From contig JAEUHG010000170.1 of NCBI GenBank assembly GCA_016795425.1, positions 1 to 60,741 of the forward strand: a stretch of 60,741 bases of DNA. The letters are read 5' to 3'. Shown piece after piece: positions 54,781 to 60,741 of the stretch (position 1 is the first letter of the stretch; each line of letters opens with the position of its first letter). The DNA is from Verrucomicrobiales bacterium (lineage in GTDB: Bacteria > Verrucomicrobiota > Verrucomicrobiia > Limisphaerales > CAIMTB01). The notes under the pieces are model-generated. The model was not told the origin of the DNA and made no database searches. It saw only the letters and a program-made list of their open reading frames with translations. The position numbers were made by a program, and so were the translations under genes.

Positions 54781-55077
54781 TTATCCCGTCATTCTCGACG
54801 CCAGCATCAACGCCACGGCGGCGATGGCGACGAAGTGAAGCGCGAGGCCAACGATCGAGAGCAGGGCACCCCAACGTCGATACCTCGCCGCGGGGTTCCA
54901 TTCCCCAGCCGTTCCCACCCGGCTGGCGCGAAATTGCAGGAGTCCGTGCACCGCCATCGGAAGTCCAAGCACGGGCAGCAGGGCGAACCAGCCGCTCACG
55001 AAACAGGCCAGGGAACTCTCCATGCGCCGGATGCGCGATGTCGGCGACTCCGGTGTGGCTTCAATGGGCGGGTTCAT
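54781..55077 (-). CDS. Small membrane protein, DUF4190-like
   Basis: 98 residues from ATG 55077, which overlaps the preceding pilin-like gene by 17 bases. Hydrophobic segments 'LACFVSGWFALLPVLGLPMA' and 'LLSIVGLALHFVAIAAVAL' predict two to three membrane passes around a basic loop. The longer open frame upstream starts in the neighbouring gene and looks non-coding. It resembles short DUF4190-type proteins; function unknown. The operon position suggests a link to the secretion/pilus genes. Confidence 0.7.
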   Translation of the reverse strand: MNPPIEATPESPTSRIRRMESSLACFVSGWFALLPVLGLPMAVHGLLQFRASRVGTAGEWNPAARYRRWGALLSIVGLALHFVAIAAVALMLASRMTG

Positions 55078-55306
55078 GGGCTTCCCTCGGTACCGGTCCT
55101 TCCGCCGACTGTCCGGGTGGGTTCGCGGCCGTACGAGCTGCATGACGCTGCTCCAGGGAAAGCACTTCCGTGCGGAGGCGGGCTAGAGAGTGGCTGGCAC
55201 CGAGGGTGATCACCGAAATGAGCGAGATCAGGATCAGAAGGATCACGAGGATCGTTCCGGATTCTCCCGGTCGTGCTGATGCGGATGGCGGCTTGGGAAG
55301 GTTCAC
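55061..55306 (-). CDS. Short pilin-like protein (PilX/GspK N-terminus-like)
   Basis: 81 residues, starting at GTG 55306, whose last two bases are shared with the TGA of the preceding gene (GTGA overlap). 'ARPGESG' followed by 'TILVILLILISLISVITLGA' is a prepilin-like leader and hydrophobic helix with Gly17 as the likely -1 residue. Position +5 is Ile rather than Glu, as in GspK/PilX-type minor pilins. Only about 45 residues follow the helix, far shorter than true GspK, so it is either a very small minor pseudopilin or a truncated one. It is easily missed because a longer, unrelated frame spans it. Confidence 0.7.
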   Translation of the reverse strand: MNLPKPPSASARPGESGTILVILLILISLISVITLGASHSLARLRTEVLSLEQRHAARTAANPPGQSAEGPVPREAHEPAH

Positions 55307-55815
55307 GGTTGGGGCGCGTTGGAGGGCACTGCCAGAAAAGTGAAGCGGGGGATCAGCTTGCCGGGCGACTTCTTCGGGAGCGCCAGTTCGAGCTCCCAAC
55401 GCCAGGCGACGATGCCGCCACGGTCGTCCGCAAACATCCTGGATTGGCGGGCATTGGAAATCAGTTGGACCCAGGGTTGAGTGGGAGAGGATTGCCGCCA
55501 GACACCGTTGGTGGCGAACCGATAGGCAACCACGGCGTTTCTTGTCTCCAGATGAAGGGCTTCCCCTCCGCTTCCACGCACCAAGGCCGGCGGCCGGGTC
55601 GTGCGCCGAATGTCCCCCCGCCAAGTCTCTCCGGCCCGCAACGCGCGGACGATATCGTCCGCGGCGCGATCCAGTCGACGCGCCGCGTCCCAGTATTTGA
55701 AGAATGCGGCGAAGGCAACCGCCGAGATCACGGCAAAGATCGCGATGTAGGTGAGGACCTCGATGAGCAGGAGCCCGCCCTCGCCTTGGTGGAGGTGTCG
55801 TGCCGGTATCTTCAT
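55303..55815 (-). CDS. Prepilin-type cleavage/methylation domain protein (GspJ/H-like)
   Basis: 170 residues. Canonical type IV prepilin signal: short basic leader ending G14, then 'LLLIEVLTYIAIFAVISAVA' with Glu at +5 (E19). The helix continues 'FAAFFKYWDAARRLDRAADD' and a soluble beta-rich part follows ('VAYRFATNGVWRQ', 'WRWELELALPK'). It would be processed by a prepilin peptidase and inserted in a pseudopilus. It overlaps both neighbours by 4 bases (ATGA upstream, GTGA downstream), so the set is translationally coupled. Confidence 0.85.
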   Translation of the reverse strand: MKIPARHLHQGEGGLLLIEVLTYIAIFAVISAVAFAAFFKYWDAARRLDRAADDIVRALRAGETWRGDIRRTTRPPALVRGSGGEALHLETRNAVVAYRFATNGVWRQSSPTQPWVQLISNARQSRMFADDRGGIVAWRWELELALPKKSPGKLIPRFTFLAVPSNAPQP

Positions 55816-56192
55816 GGTCGAACCTGTCCCCGGCGGTAGGTGTCACCCCCGTTGCGGTGTTGGTTGGCCCGCCATTGAACCGTCAGCTGCGGGGGGTCTA
55901 AAATCGCTTCAAACCGGCCCGCCGGCAGACTGTTCGTCGCTTCCGCCCGGACGCTCAGAGCATTGGTGCCGGGCGAGAGCGCCTTCCATCCGCCGGCCAG
56001 CAGGACCTCCAGTTCGCCATCCAGGATCTCGCCTGCCACGGCGCGATAGTAGAGTCCGCGAGCGAGGCGATGCTCGCGGGTGGCGAGGACGCCCAAGGGC
56101 ACAAAGGCCATGACGAAGATCGCCAGGGCGATCACCAGTTCGACGGTCAGTGCGGCCCGTCGGCGCAGGCCGGATGAGCGGGAAATCACCAT
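55812..56192 (-). CDS. Pseudopilin-like protein with non-glycine cleavage site
   Basis: 126 residues. Basic leader 'SSGLRRRA' then 'ALTVELVIALAIFVMAFVPL', with Glu18 at +5 if cleavage follows Ala13. Alanine instead of glycine at -1 is unusual for prepilin peptidase substrates. The soluble part is short ('GEILDGELEVLLAGGW', 'AGRFEAILDPPQLTVQWR'). Minor pseudopilin of the GspI/GspH kind is the best guess. It overlaps the preceding GspF gene by 7 bases. Confidence 0.75.
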   Translation of the reverse strand: MVISRSSGLRRRAALTVELVIALAIFVMAFVPLGVLATREHRLARGLYYRAVAGEILDGELEVLLAGGWKALSPGTNALSVRAEATNSLPAGRFEAILDPPQLTVQWRANQHRNGGDTYRRGQVRP

Positions 56193-57367
56193 AAGGTCGC
56201 GGCCTCGATGAGTTGCACGAGCATTCCGAAAAGCGAAAGCACCACAAGGGCCACCAACAGCCCGTTAAGCAGAATCAGCGCCGAGGTGATGCCATGAGCG
56301 GCGCTTTGTTCCGCGCGGAACGCGCGGGCCTGAAGGGCCTCGCGCCAACCGTTGAGGGCGATGACGAACGGTTGGCCCCCGCGAAGGGCATTGGCGATGC
56401 GCCAGCGCAGCTCGCCACTGGGATCAAATCCAGTCAGCGCCCGAACCAACCCCCTGCCTTCCCTCAGATCGGCCATTCCCTGCTGGGCGCGTCGCTGGTA
56501 ACAGCGATTCGCAGTGGTATCTGCCGCCAGCTTCAATGCGCGCTCCTCCGACACCTGCGCGTCGAGCAGCAAGGCCAGGGACCCCGTGAAATCGCGAAGC
56601 ATCCGCTGGCGCTTCCATGGAATCAGGAAGGCCAGAAAGTCGGGGATCGGCGGGAGCCAGCGATTGAACCATCGTCGCAGGTGGGGACCTCCAAGGTGAA
56701 GGATGACACCGAGGAGGATGACCAGGTTCACCACCAGCAGCACGACTCCGAGGAGGGTCGCCAGTTTGAGATATTTGAAATCGGGCGGCCCGATCACCCC
56801 ATCCCCCATTTCATCCATGAGCAGGGCAAACTTGGGCAGCACGAAAACCTGGAGTGTTAACAGGACGGTGAGCAGGGTCGGAGTGAATCCGGTGAAGAGA
56901 AGGATCAGATAGTGAAGGAGGTGCTGCGTCTGTGCCGGAGCGTCCTTGAGCATGGCCTGGCAGGCGGGAATGGCTTCGGGAAGGCGACCCGCCTCGATGC
57001 CCCCTTGAAGAGCCGCGCGAACCTGCGGAGGCAACAGCGCCGGGACGCGCTCCAGCGCCGCCTCCAAGCCCAACCCCATCTCCAAATGCGCGGCGAGAAG
57101 ATGAAAGCGAACTCCCAGTTCGGGATCCCGTAGACGGGCGAGTTCCTGGATGGTGTGTTCCGGCGTTCTGCCCCGAGCCAGACCCGCGGCGACCAGGTCG
57201 AGAAAGAACCGCGCACGCTCCAGGCGTCGATGGGGCAGGCTGATCAAGGCATAGGCGATCACACCGAAGAGAACCACCGGCACGATCCAGAGCAGTGCCA
57301 TCAAGAGAGTCGGCACGGCCGCCGGTAAGTCGGGTCCGCTCATTACCTGGGCGAGGCAAATGGTCAT
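56186..57367 (-). CDS. Type II secretion system F family protein (second GspF/PilC)
   Basis: 393 residues. N-terminal helix 'ALLWIVPVVLFGVIAYALI', then the cytoplasmic T2SSF helical bundle ('HLEMGLGLEAALERVPALL'). A second pair of helices follows ('LTVLLTLQVFVLPKFALLM', 'LLGVVLLVVNLVILLGVILH'), another bundle, and a C-terminal helix 'ALILLNGLLVALVVLSLFGM'. It acts as the inner-membrane platform that couples the GspE ATPase to pseudopilus assembly. It overlaps the first GspF gene by 4 bases. Two adjacent GspF genes in one operon are uncommon. Confidence 0.87.
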   Translation of the reverse strand: MTICLAQVMSGPDLPAAVPTLLMALLWIVPVVLFGVIAYALISLPHRRLERARFFLDLVAAGLARGRTPEHTIQELARLRDPELGVRFHLLAAHLEMGLGLEAALERVPALLPPQVRAALQGGIEAGRLPEAIPACQAMLKDAPAQTQHLLHYLILLFTGFTPTLLTVLLTLQVFVLPKFALLMDEMGDGVIGPPDFKYLKLATLLGVVLLVVNLVILLGVILHLGGPHLRRWFNRWLPPIPDFLAFLIPWKRQRMLRDFTGSLALLLDAQVSEERALKLAADTTANRCYQRRAQQGMADLREGRGLVRALTGFDPSGELRWRIANALRGGQPFVIALNGWREALQARAFRAEQSAAHGITSALILLNGLLVALVVLSLFGMLVQLIEAATLW

Positions 57368-58338
57368 AGGCCGAAGTCGCCGATCTGCATCGCAATGGTC
57401 AGGTAGACCACCCGGATCGCGAAGGTTGCCTGCGCCAAAATGAGCGCCCCGAGCATCAACACCATGACGGGAAGCGCCGCATACAGGAACATCTCCGCCT
57501 TCGCGGCGGCACGACGCCGGTAAAGGTCGGCCGCCCGACTCACGCCGGACAGCCAGTCCTCCCGATCGCTGGCTATCGACCAGAGGAACAAGGGCGGAAA
57601 GGGACGGTGCCGTGCGGGCGGCACAGCGAAGGCGGCTTCACCCCGCGCCAGGCGCTTCTCCCATTCCAGGAGTTCCCGCGAAACGGTTCCGACCTGTTCC
57701 AACTCGGCGCAGAGTTTGAGGGCGTCGGGAAGCCGGCAACCACTCTTCAGAAGCAGCGACAGGGTGCCCGCCAGTCGGGCCAGACTGGCATCGCGAAAGC
57801 CGGGAAGGCTCCAACGCAGGGCCCGTCGCCACACCGGGACGGAACCCGCCACAAACCCCGACATCAGCACGACCCCGAAGAGAGCAGGTGGAATCCAAAG
57901 CAGGTACGACGAAGTGTTGGCCTCTGCAAACTCCACCTCACGCGTCACCCCGGCCAACAGCACGGCGAGCAGAATCGACACCACCATCGACGTGACGAGG
58001 GCGATCGTCGGATACACCACGAGGCCCAGGAGCCTGGTCCGGAGATTGTGGGTCTCGCGGTAATGGTCAGCGGCGAGTGTCAGCAATCCCGGAAGATCAC
58101 CGCCCTGTGCCCCGGCGATCAGCATTTGTTGATACAGGGCGGGCAGGCGCCGGGCAGCGACCGCTTCCCGGAGGGGCCGACCATGAGCGAGATCGGCTTC
58201 GAGTTGCTCGATTTCCTCCCGAAAGTCGCCCCGTCGCATGCCAGCGGTGAGTTGGCGGAGCGCAGATTCCAGCGGGATGCCGAGGCGAAGCATCGCCGCC
58301 AGCTGTTCATTGAAGAATGCCAGTTCGTCACGGTTCAT
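57364..58338 (-). CDS. Type II secretion system F family protein (first GspF/PilC)
   Basis: 324 residues, shorter than the usual about 400. It begins directly with the cytoplasmic bundle 'ELAFFNEQLAAMLRLGIPLE' and has 'LRTRLLGLVVYPTIALV' plus a following membrane helix. A second bundle ('SLARLAGTLSLLLKSGCRLP') and a C-terminal helix ending 'ILAQATFAIRVVYL' follow. It overlaps GspE by 11 bases upstream and GspF2 by 4 bases downstream. It may form a heteromeric platform with the second GspF (inference). Confidence 0.87.
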   Translation of the reverse strand: MNRDELAFFNEQLAAMLRLGIPLESALRQLTAGMRRGDFREEIEQLEADLAHGRPLREAVAARRLPALYQQMLIAGAQGGDLPGLLTLAADHYRETHNLRTRLLGLVVYPTIALVTSMVVSILLAVLLAGVTREVEFAEANTSSYLLWIPPALFGVVLMSGFVAGSVPVWRRALRWSLPGFRDASLARLAGTLSLLLKSGCRLPDALKLCAELEQVGTVSRELLEWEKRLARGEAAFAVPPARHRPFPPLFLWSIASDREDWLSGVSRAADLYRRRAAAKAEMFLYAALPVMVLMLGALILAQATFAIRVVYLTIAMQIGDFGL

Positions 58339-59428
58339 GGCCGAGGATCCGCAGGAATTCGCGGCGATCGGTGTGACCTGCCTGCACCAGCAGGGAAGCT
58401 TCCGTCGCGAGCGCGGTTTCAGGTTGCAGCGTCGTGAAGGCTCGGGTGCGCAGCACGGTTCGCACCGCTTCGTTGATTGGCAGGCATTCCGCCACTGGCA
58501 TACGCCCGCGATAACCCGTCTCGAGGCATTGCGGGCAGCCGTCCCCGGCGCAATGTGTGCAAGTCCGCCGGAAGAGTCGTTGGTTCACCACCAGCCCGGG
58601 GGTGGCGGCCAGCGAAGAGGGATCCACGCCCAGCGACAGCAGACGGTCAAACACGCCTCGACACGAACCCGCGTGCAGGGTCGAGACCAACAGGTGACCC
58701 GTCAACGCGGCGCGCATCGCCACCGCCGCGGTCTGTTCGTCTCGAATTTCGCCAATGACGAGGATCTCGGGATCCTGCCGCAGCAGATGTCTCGCGGCTT
58801 CCGCGAAGGTGAGCCCACGGGCCTCATCAATTTCGGTCTGGGTGAGGCCCGGAATAATCTGTTCGACCGGATCCTCCACCGTGACCACGTGACGCCCGCC
58901 TTCCGCCAACTCTCGCAGGCACGCATAAATGGTGGTCGTCTTGCCACTCCCGGCCGGGCCGGTGAAGAGCAGCAGCCCCGCGGGTTGAGGAAGAAAGGCG
59001 CGCAAACTCCTCAATGTCGGCGCGCTCAGGCCGAGCTGGTCCAGCGTCCGGCTTTCGTGGGTGGTGAACAGGCGCAGCACCAGCTTCTCGCCGAGGACGG
59101 TGGGATACGTCGACACCCTTAAGTCATCGGGAGTCGCGATTGCCGCACGATCGATCCGCCCCTCCTGCGGAAGCGTTTCGACATAGGTCTTCAGGCCGGC
59201 CAGATACTTGACCCGACCGGAGACGCGCTCGGCGAGGTCAGGGGAAAGCCGGGCGACCGGGACCAGGACTCCATCCAGGCGAAAGCGAACCATCCAGGCA
59301 CCCCCTGGGGTCAGGCGCTGAAGGTGCAAATCGCTCGCGCCACTGGCTACCGCCCGCTCCAGCAACTGCCTCAGGACCGACGGCGCGTCCTCGGTAGCGG
59401 AAAACTCGGTGGGGGTAGGTGCGATCAT
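58328..59428 (-). CDS. GspE/PilB-family secretion ATPase, lacking N-terminal domain
   Basis: 366 residues. Walker A GPAGSGKT at 157-164, Asp-box region 'TVEDPVEQIIPGLTQTEI', and Walker B 'PEILVIGEIRD' around 221-230. The zinc-binding tetracysteine is at C290, C293, C298 and C301. The GspE/PilB N1 (MshEN-type) domain is missing: the protein starts in the N2 region ('ASDLHLQRL', 'VRFRLDGVL'). It powers pseudopilus assembly at the inner membrane. First gene of the minus-strand operon; the 417 bases upstream should contain the promoter. Retention of the tetracysteine favours GspE/PilB over the PilT retraction ATPase. Confidence 0.9.
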   Translation of the reverse strand: MIAPTPTEFSATEDAPSVLRQLLERAVASGASDLHLQRLTPGGAWMVRFRLDGVLVPVARLSPDLAERVSGRVKYLAGLKTYVETLPQEGRIDRAAIATPDDLRVSTYPTVLGEKLVLRLFTTHESRTLDQLGLSAPTLRSLRAFLPQPAGLLLFTGPAGSGKTTTIYACLRELAEGGRHVVTVEDPVEQIIPGLTQTEIDEARGLTFAEAARHLLRQDPEILVIGEIRDEQTAAVAMRAALTGHLLVSTLHAGSCRGVFDRLLSLGVDPSSLAATPGLVVNQRLFRRTCTHCAGDGCPQCLETGYRGRMPVAECLPINEAVRTVLRTRAFTTLQPETALATEASLLVQAGHTDRREFLRILGHEP

Positions 59429-59845
59429 CTGCCGAGCCGGGATGGCGCCCGTGGCGAATGGCCCGGGCGAGAGACCGAAAGTCCAAGAGTCCCACGACTC
59501 CCGAGTGGAGCCCTCTCAAGCAACCGAACCGTCGGATGGAGTGGCATGCTGTCCGAATTGACAGGGGAGGTGCGGTTTCGTCACGGACCTGTTTTCACCG
59601 TTCGGTCGGAGCGGCCGGCTCAATGGCCAGGCCTGTGGGGCCGTCGCAACCCTTCGGAACCGCCTCCTCTCCACGCAAGGAACGGCAAATTGTCCGCCCA
59701 CCGGTTGTGGCAATGACGACTGCCGCTTGCCGGCGAGATTCTCTTGTACGACGCGCTCGGCTAATTGCTTCCACCGGAGGATCGCCGTCGATGGAAGAAA
59801 TCGCACCCGACAGAGTCCGTCGTGGCAGATGAGGGTGAAGGCGAC
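59429..59845 (-). other. Intergenic region upstream of the secretion operon
   Basis: 417 bases. It should contain the operon promoter, but I find no convincing hexamer pair on the minus strand. TTGACA is visible on the plus strand near 59569, with no good -10. A 96-codon open frame on the minus strand (59516-59806) shows no recognisable domain and I do not call it. Confidence 0.4.
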
Positions 59846-60280
59846 CTACGGGGCTGCGACGAGGACGCCGAGCACGCCAAATGCCGCGACGCGGAACAGC
59901 ATCGCGATCATCACGGCCACTGGATGTACTTCATTCCCCGCGCCATGACGAAGGGCAGAATGACATGGTTCTCCAGCATCTGCACCCCCGCGTAAACCAA
60001 CGCCACCCACAGCGGGGTCAACCTACAATTGCCTGCAGCCAGCAGAAGTCCGGGCACGGTGCTGAGGAGGGGACCGATGAACGGCACGGCCTCAAGCAGT
60101 CCAGCGATAGATCCAGGCACCAATCCGCGCCCGTAACCGAGCCACCAGAGGGTTGAGCGCGAACGAGAGAAGCAGGATGAGGAGGAGAGACAATAGAATG
60201 GGGGAAAGTAGTGATAAGGTTTGGATCAGGAAAAACAGGCCCGCGGCGGGTCGCTCGTTATCCCTGGCTTTGCGGGGCAT
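59846..60280 (-). pseudogene. Decayed AI-2E family transporter (PF01594-like)
   Basis: Three pieces in different frames match one family in order. From 60280, 'AAGLFFLIQTLSLLSPILLS' and 'LLSFALNPLVARLRARIG' match the N-terminal helix region. From about 60123, 'AGLLEAVPFIGPLLSTVPGL' and 'LENHVILPFVMARGM' match the conserved C-terminal half. From 59920 to the TAG at 59846, 'VAVMIAMLFRVAAFGVLGVL' continues the C-terminal end in yet another frame. The central part of the protein (roughly 200 residues in intact members) is missing at the first junction, and a frameshift separates the second and third pieces. A sequencing error could explain one shift but not the internal loss. Confidence 0.8.
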
Positions 60281-60542
60281 CCGTTGGCGACGCCGCAACC
60301 AGCACGCCTTGCCCCTCGCCCCCGTTCGCTGAGCTGTCTCGGTGCCGGACACAGTGATCACAACAATAAAGTTCGGCGTCGAACTCCACACCGTGTCCAA
60401 GAATCGTGCATCCACAGCGCGCACAGGCCGGTGCCAGGGCTTGTATGGCACACTCGAAGCAATCGAAGGCGTGGGACCGGCCGCCGACGATCACAACCAT
60501 GCAGTCGTCGTACTCGTTTCCACAGGTTTCGCATTGAGCCAT
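60258..60542 (-). CDS. Small Cys-rich zinc-ribbon-like protein
   Basis: 94 residues from ATG 60542; an ATG at 60569 adds nine residues. Cysteine pairs are in 'MAQCETCGNEYDDC', 'FDCFECAIQALAPACARCGC' and 'LYCCDHCVRH', the layout of small metal-binding proteins seen in many soil bacteria, sometimes annotated as metallothionein-like. It probably binds zinc through CxxC knuckles. The last about 25 residues are low complexity and overlap the start of the transporter pseudogene, so the original stop may have been lost. Confidence 0.7.
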   Translation of the reverse strand: MAQCETCGNEYDDCMVVIVGGRSHAFDCFECAIQALAPACARCGCTILGHGVEFDAELYCCDHCVRHRDSSANGGEGQGVLVAASPTDAPQSQG

Positions 60543-60569
60543 AGTCACTTTTGGGAAAGCCGGAATCAT

Positions 60570-60741
60570 GCCCGAGCCGGTTGGTGACAGGGCGGCGAGT
60601 CAGTGCGAGTGCCTATAGCCGCACCCACGCGCCGGCTGGTCCCGTACTTTCCCGGCTCCGGGCTTCGCGTGCAGAGCCAGGAAGTTCTCGGATTCCCCTC
60701 ATCCTGCGATGTTTCGATGGGCTCGTTCCGAATGGATCGCT
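60570..60741. other. Right-edge region, nothing recognised
   Basis: 172 bases with no ORF of note, no tRNA and no repeat that I can support. Confidence 0.4.

Noticed and set aside
59516..59806. 96-codon open frame on the minus strand
   Set aside because: No domain, no coupling to neighbours, and composition like non-coding DNA.
1..60741. CRISPR arrays, tRNA/rRNA genes, insertion sequences, prophage genes
   Set aside because: No regularly spaced repeats, cloverleaf-like sequences, transposases or integrases were recognised by reading; an automated scan would be the proper test.

Overview
The window reads as a chromosomal segment of a GC-rich Verrucomicrobiota-type bacterium, probably of the Pedosphaera/Limisphaerales kind. 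This is inferred from family content: PEP-CTERM surface proteins, several sulfatases, DUF1080 (3-keto-disaccharide hydrolase), GH127, DUF2961/GH172, a ceramidase-like lipid hydrolase, and c-type cytochrome fusions related to the hydrazine synthase alpha subunit family. I found no rRNA, tRNA, CRISPR array, insertion sequence or phage gene.

Layout. (1) 1-8.5 kb: three closely spaced plus-strand genes for exported heme proteins: a beta-propeller/di-heme peroxidase (cut by the window edge), a discoidin-domain HzsA-like di-heme protein, and an HzsA-like di-heme protein fused to a SUMF1 domain. (2) 8.6-15.6 kb: sugar and lipid catabolism (DUF1080, Tat-exported sugar isomerase-like, PQQ-type propeller, GH172, ceramidase). 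(3) 15.6-17.9 kb: an RsbW/RsbV-type partner-switch pair divergent from a CPA2 antiporter. (4) 17.9-30.8 kb, minus strand: GH127, a TIM-barrel/sialidase-like protein, a membrane-anchored pentaheme-TPR cytochrome, a GH5-like hydrolase, a TauE/SafE permease, an unknown exported protein and a transglutaminase-like protein. (5) 30.8-42.9 kb: two sulfatases, an exported unknown, a matrixin-type metalloprotease with a translationally coupled partner, two PEP-CTERM proteins and a mono-heme protein. (6) 43.1-51.5 kb: a signalling island of three PAS/GAF histidine kinases with a NarL-type and an Rcp1-type response regulator. (7) 51.8-53.8 kb: an octaheme cytochrome resembling octaheme tetrathionate reductase. 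(8) 54.0-59.4 kb, minus strand: an overlapping type II secretion/type IV pilus-like operon (GspE, two GspF, three pilin-like genes, a small membrane protein) ending in a short-chain dehydrogenase. (9) 59.8-60.5 kb: a decayed AI-2E family transporter next to a small Cys-rich zinc-ribbon-like gene.

Two themes run through the window. First, exported hydrolysis of sulfated or decorated polysaccharides: GH127, GH172, the GH5-like enzyme, two sulfatases, DUF1080 and the sialidase-like protein. Second, extracytoplasmic redox: six separate proteins carry 20 CxxCH heme-attachment motifs. The sulfatases need a formylglycine-generating enzyme, and the only SUMF1 domain here lacks the expected catalytic cysteines. 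The PEP-CTERM proteins need an exosortase that is not in the window.

The best candidates for something undescribed are the HzsA-like/CxxCH fusions, the five-TM/pentaheme/TPR protein, the octaheme protein behind the kinase island, and the minimal two-GspF pseudopilus operon.
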